Made by a program: the position numbers and the translations under genes. From Phormidesmis priestleyi Ana (GTDB taxonomy: Bacteria; Cyanobacteriota; Cyanobacteriia; Phormidesmidales; Phormidesmidaceae), in the NCBI GenBank assembly GCA_001314865.1, contig LJZR01000025.1:1-64000 (forward strand): a stretch of DNA of 64,000 nt. Direction: 5' to 3'. The notes beneath the pieces are model-generated. The model did no database searches. It saw only the letters and a list, made by a program, of their open reading frames with translations, and had not been told where the DNA came from. Of the stretch, positions 60,666 to 64,000 are shown in pieces (position 1 is the stretch's first letter; each line of letters starts with the position of its first letter).

Positions 60666-62462
60666 CTAATTCGCAGAACGCTCAGTCTCCGCTGGTAAAT
60701 TTTCGGGCTCTTCTATCGGCAGAGGGACTGGCTCTTCAACGGCTTCGGGCAATGGCTGTAGCATTGCTTCCGTTAAAGTATTGATCACATACAGCGGTAG
60801 CGCCTGCTGCCCAACCCTCACAATCGAGCTACCCGTCAAAGCATCTCGATAGGCGTCGTTTTGGGCGATAGTGGTTTGCATAAAGCCCAAACTCAATGCC
60901 CTAAGATAACTGTTCGTGAGCGGGATATCGGGGCTCGCAAAGCTATTGGCAAACGAAATATCGGCATTTTCTAGCTCAGGCAGTTCGTATAGGTGAGAGC
61001 CGCCTTCAATGAGGGCCAAATAATGCTCAGATCCTGCCAGGTCAGATGCCGTCGGCTTGGCTTCGTTTAGCCAAACAAATGGGCGAATTTGTTCTAATAG
61101 GGCCGGAGCAATCGGGTCAGCACTACCAGCAACCGAAAGGCTAGGCACCTCAATTTGAGCAAAGCCTTCGGGGCCAAAGAGGCTGCTAGCAATAGGGTTC
61201 ATTGCCATCACCGCCTGAACCCGCTCGTCGCGCAAGTCGGCAGAGAACTGTTCGGGCGCTGCGAGGGCGGTGCATTGCAGCAGCATAGAGGTGTTGGCAG
61301 CGTTGAAAATAAATGCAGTAGAGTCGCAGTTGGCTGCAAGGGTGTCAAAGTTGAGCTGTGCGCCCGCAACGGCAAGGGCCGTATAGCCGCCAAAAGAATG
61401 GCCGATGACGCCAATTCTATCGGTATCTAGTCGGTTCGCGAAGGGTTGCCCCGGCATGTTTAGCCGCGTTAGCTCATCTATGAGATATGAGATATCGCGG
61501 GGGCGCTCGGTAAATTCGGTGGGTTCGGCAATTTCGTTAGCGCGGCCTGCGAGCAAGGCAGTAAACTGGGCGCGATCGCTCTCAGGATGATCCAACGCAG
61601 CCACTGCAAAACCATGGCTAGCCAAATGCTCACCGATCACATCAAACCCTTCGCGATCGCCCGCGAGCCCATGCGAGGCAATCACCAACGGCGCAGGCGA
61701 CAGCGCAGGGGCCTCAGGCGATGACTGCGGCGATGACTGTGGCAAATAAAGATCAAGCTCCAAAGTGCGATTTCGCAATTCATCAACAACTGTGAAAGTT
61801 TGAACATTCGTAGGATAGGGGCCTGCCGCAGCCAAGTCAGGCAGATTCGCTGAAGTCTCTCCTAGCTCAATCGTACTCGCCTGCTGTTCTATCGCGGCGA
61901 TCGCCTGCCGAGTCTCGCCAATGAGTCCGCTAAATCCATTAATGGCCTGAAACACACGCTGAGAGTCAATGCGAACGTTATCGGTGGGGAACTGTTCGAG
62001 TACGCCAATAATCGAGAGTCCGCCGGGTTCAGCAGCGGCTAAAACCAGCGCCCCGCGTAAGCCCTTGGCCCCATTGCGACGGCTTTGGGTACGCACAATA
62101 TCGCCCAGCGATCTTAAAATGTTGTCGCCGATAGAAGAATATAAAAACTGAGAGATTTCGACTGGGCTCACATCTTGGCGAACCTGAAGCGCTGCGCGAA
62201 ACTGCGATCGCTGCGCTTCGTTCAAAAACCTCAGATAAGGAGCAAGTTCCTCATTCACCTCACCACTTTCAGCATAGTCTTTCAACGCTGCTACCGAGGT
62301 TGAAATTTCCGCCAACCCATAGGTTAGCGTCACGCGCTCTGCCGCTGGGGCGGGCGCAGCAAAAGCAAGCGGCAATAACCCCGCTAAGCACACACTGCCG
62401 CATACACTGCCGAACAGACTGCCGAACAGGCGAAAACGCAAACCAGCCGTTATAAACACCAT
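60666..62462 (-). CDS. DUF1400-alpha/beta hydrolase, secreted
   Basis: 598 aa. A signal peptide (about 1-41) ends near FAAPAPAAE and includes a duplicated GSVCGSVC stretch. Residues about 42-180 are the cyanobacterial DUF1400 domain (LTYGLAEISTSVAALKDYAESGE...). The hydrolase core follows: VIASHGLAGDREGFD is the oxyanion region and IGVIGHSFGGYTALA holds the nucleophile Ser. SLSVAGSADPIAPALL carries the acidic residue, and GGSHLYE is the catalytic His region. The core resembles PAF-acetylhydrolase/dienelactone hydrolases. The target ester is unknown. The start codon is in a 14-bp direct duplication, so the exact start is ambiguous. Confidence 0.85.
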   Translation of the reverse strand: MVFITAGLRFRLFGSLFGSVCGSVCLAGLLPLAFAAPAPAAERVTLTYGLAEISTSVAALKDYAESGEVNEELAPYLRFLNEAQRSQFRAALQVRQDVSPVEISQFLYSSIGDNILRSLGDIVRTQSRRNGAKGLRGALVLAAAEPGGLSIIGVLEQFPTDNVRIDSQRVFQAINGFSGLIGETRQAIAAIEQQASTIELGETSANLPDLAAAGPYPTNVQTFTVVDELRNRTLELDLYLPQSSPQSSPEAPALSPAPLVIASHGLAGDREGFDVIGEHLASHGFAVAALDHPESDRAQFTALLAGRANEIAEPTEFTERPRDISYLIDELTRLNMPGQPFANRLDTDRIGVIGHSFGGYTALAVAGAQLNFDTLAANCDSTAFIFNAANTSMLLQCTALAAPEQFSADLRDERVQAVMAMNPIASSLFGPEGFAQIEVPSLSVAGSADPIAPALLEQIRPFVWLNEAKPTASDLAGSEHYLALIEGGSHLYELPELENADISFANSFASPDIPLTNSYLRALSLGFMQTTIAQNDAYRDALTGSSIVRVGQQALPLYVINTLTEAMLQPLPEAVEEPVPLPIEEPENLPAETERSAN

Positions 62463-62476
62463 GTTATAAACACCAT
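62449..62476 (-). repeat. 14-bp direct duplication containing the hydrolase start codon
   Basis: GTTATAAACACCAT occurs twice in a row. The first, read on the minus strand, supplies the ATG at 62462; the second supplies another ATG 14 bp upstream, out of frame. Confidence 0.85.
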
Positions 62477-62541
62477 ACAGTCTTAAAATTATGAATATTG
62501 CAATAGCTTGATAGTTTATCTCACAGGCGCGTTTTAGCCGA

Positions 62542-63897
62542 CTATCTCACGTTCTGTAGCCGAACCGGCAACACACCCTCACGCAGCCCCTTTTGCTCAT
62601 GCAACCAAATATTTTGCACAAACCCAAACCGACCCAAGAGAGAAATCACTGCCTTGAATCCCCAATAGGGTAACCCAGGCTGCGAAATAAACGCCACCTT
62701 GCGCCACTCGCTGAGCTGCATGGCTTGCACCGCCTCAATCTCGGGCTGACGCGCAGCCTGAATGTCCTGAAACAGTTTGTGAAAAACTGCATGAGAATCT
62801 GCGCCTGATTCCGGCGCTAAGGCGGCAAAATGATTGGCAACTACAATGGCATCTCGCAGCGCCATGTTGATGCCTTGCGCCCGGTTGGGTGCCATCGGAT
62901 GGGCCGCATCTCCAATCAACAACAATCCTGGAATGCTCCACTGCTCACAGCAGCCCACCTGCACATCTAAATAAATTGGCCCTTCTAACTCACCTCGGCG
63001 ATCGCGAAAATGCTGCGCCAACTCTGGCGGCAGCGCTTGCGAAAATTCTTCGATCCAGTCTTTTTGTTTCAGTGCAGCCAATCCGCCTGCCTGATGCGCT
63101 GATTTTTCAACAATCCAACCAATTTGTAAGCGACCATCCCAGGAAGGATACAAGGCAAACTGGCGGTCGGCCTGTAGGCAGGCAATAAAGGGAGTGGGAG
63201 AAGAGGGAGTTTGAGAGACAGCTTGTTGATTGAATGATGGCGGCGCGGGCAGCTTAAACCACAGCACGTCAAACTGAGCAGGCGATTGGTTAATTTGTAA
63301 GCCAGCGAGTTTCCGCAAGCGAGAATAACGACCATCGCAGGCGATCGCACCATCCGCCCAAAAGTCTCTTTGCTCACCCTCACAAGCGGCCCGCACGCCC
63401 ACCACTGCGCCTGATTCATCGCGCAGCAAGTCGCTCACCTGCCAGCCCGCATAAAACTCAAAATTGGGCAGCTGCTGAGCCTTTTCTACCATCGCCCTCA
63501 GCAGCGCCCCTTGATCAATAATTTGCGTTGCCAAGCTATTGGGCTTGAGGGAAGTGCGAGTTGATGATGTATCTGCTGTTGGGATGACTGAGGCCCTCAT
63601 CCCCAGCCCTTCTCCCTGAGGGAGAAGGGGGCCAGGCTCTTGCACGCGCATCCGCCTTTGCCCGCCTACATAAAAGTCCCAAGAGGTCAGCGGTCGTGAC
63701 GGAATCGACTCAAAAGTCTCTTTTAGCCCCATCTGATACAGCGCATCTAGCCCAGCGGGCATCAAGCCTTCGCCTCGAAACACCCGCTCAAAGGCCGTTT
63801 CTTTTTCTAACAAAGTCACTCGGATGCCGCGCTGAGCCAACAGCAAAGCAGTCGCAGCGCCTGCGGGGCCGCTGCCAACTATCACAATAGAATTCAT
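62542..63897 (-). CDS. FAD-dependent aromatic-type monooxygenase
   Basis: 451 aa flavoprotein of the PHBH/UbiH class. The N-terminal Rossmann motif is VIVGSGPAGAATALLLAQRG (residues 4-23), the RGEGL segment follows near 42, the mid-chain ACDGRYSRLRKLAG is the DG motif, and GDAAHPMAPNRAQGINMALRDA is the second FAD site (about 320-341). It probably hydroxylates an unknown quinone or aromatic substrate using NAD(P)H. Residues about 86-116 (GPLLPQGEGLGMRAS...) are encoded by a dispersed repeat element inserted without breaking the frame. The start ATG is at 63897. Confidence 0.88.
   Translation of the reverse strand: MNSIVIVGSGPAGAATALLLAQRGIRVTLLEKETAFERVFRGEGLMPAGLDALYQMGLKETFESIPSRPLTSWDFYVGGQRRMRVQEPGPLLPQGEGLGMRASVIPTADTSSTRTSLKPNSLATQIIDQGALLRAMVEKAQQLPNFEFYAGWQVSDLLRDESGAVVGVRAACEGEQRDFWADGAIACDGRYSRLRKLAGLQINQSPAQFDVLWFKLPAPPSFNQQAVSQTPSSPTPFIACLQADRQFALYPSWDGRLQIGWIVEKSAHQAGGLAALKQKDWIEEFSQALPPELAQHFRDRRGELEGPIYLDVQVGCCEQWSIPGLLLIGDAAHPMAPNRAQGINMALRDAIVVANHFAALAPESGADSHAVFHKLFQDIQAARQPEIEAVQAMQLSEWRKVAFISQPGLPYWGFKAVISLLGRFGFVQNIWLHEQKGLREGVLPVRLQNVR
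63549..63640. repeat. dispersed repeat element, copy 2, inside the monooxygenase gene
   Basis: Shares GGGAAGTGCG, GATGACT, GCCCTCATCCCCA and the near-perfect palindrome CCTTCTCCCTGAGGGAGAAGG with copy 1 at 60068. It is in frame within the coding sequence. Confidence 0.8.
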
Positions 63898-63918
63898 GCT
63901 TTACTCCAACTGAGATAC

Positions 63919-63986
63919 CAAGCGCAACCCCAGGCGCAACATCAGGTCAACATCAGGCGCAACCCTCGGCACAACCCTCGGCCTCA
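63919..63986. repeat. degenerate short repeats upstream of the monooxygenase gene
   Basis: Variants of AGGCGCAACATC and CTCGGCACAACC recur up to the window edge. Confidence 0.6.
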
Positions 63987-64000
63987 GTCTAAAACATAAC

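Overview
The window is chromosomal DNA from a cyanobacterium. The HIP1 octamer GCGATCGC recurs throughout (for example near 1275, 2350 and 9760). The gene content is also cyanobacterial: a tocopherol cyclase, a plant-type lycopene cyclase, a long-chain flavodoxin behind Fur-like sites, a DesC-type desaturase, a receiver-DUF3685 (Ycf55-like) protein, a DUF1400 hydrolase and GUN4 domains. I cannot fix the genus; a filamentous or Leptolyngbya/Synechococcus PCC 7335-like lineage is a guess. About 42 protein genes, one intron-containing tRNA gene and about two dozen short tandem-repeat arrays are supported. No insertion sequence, rRNA operon or CRISPR array was seen.

Layout. 1-11 kb: the end of an outer-membrane barrel gene, then a CUT1 sugar ABC importer operon (binding protein, two permeases, ATPase) of the GgtABCD/AglEFGK type, a divergent GH68/GH32-like glycosidase, a small exported protein, an RTX protein and a second orphan binding protein paralogous to the first. 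11-18 kb: YgjP-like metalloprotease overlapping tocopherol cyclase, tRNA-Arg(CCU) split by a group I intron, TrmJ, pterin carbinolamine dehydratase, a 45-codon gene, a BaiN-like flavoprotein, a Met-rich zinc-ribbon protein and the proteasome-like Anbu. 18-26 kb: a minus-strand set of Lhr-type helicase, lycopene cyclase and PdeM phosphoesterase, then flavodoxin, a YwiC-like membrane protein and a GCS2-family ligase. 26-37 kb: a gene-poor stretch with strong hairpins, a P-type cation ATPase, an RND pump with its adaptor and a fatty-acid desaturase. 37-53 kb: a 1348-residue propeller-nucleotidase-RTX protein, the receiver-DUF3685 protein with a repeat-rich membrane partner, a leucyl aminopeptidase, DoxX, an ABC-type ligand-binding protein, a CrtISO-like flavoprotein and an ArsC/Spx protein. 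53-60 kb: a TIR-domain island. 60-64 kb: a DUF1400 alpha/beta hydrolase and a flavin monooxygenase.

Two things stand out. First, 53.3-60.0 kb carries three TIR proteins on one strand. Two end in a GUN4 (tetrapyrrole-binding) domain, one of them with a central NACHT NTPase; the third ends in two PUA/EVE-like domains. HicB-like and HigA-like antitoxin genes without toxins, and an unrecognised 165-residue protein, lie among them. The TIR parts of two genes match each other, the GUN4 parts of two genes match each other, and the sequence flanking the GUN4 genes is also duplicated, so the locus looks like a shuffled set of immune sensors. That it is a defence system is inference.

Second, many gene ends and some gene starts carry private tandem arrays of mostly 11-17 bp units (2-6 copies). 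In about a dozen cases the array contains the annotated stop codon, so the last codons and stop are repeated downstream. The unit sequences differ at every locus, so this looks like a local duplication process rather than a mobile repeat family.
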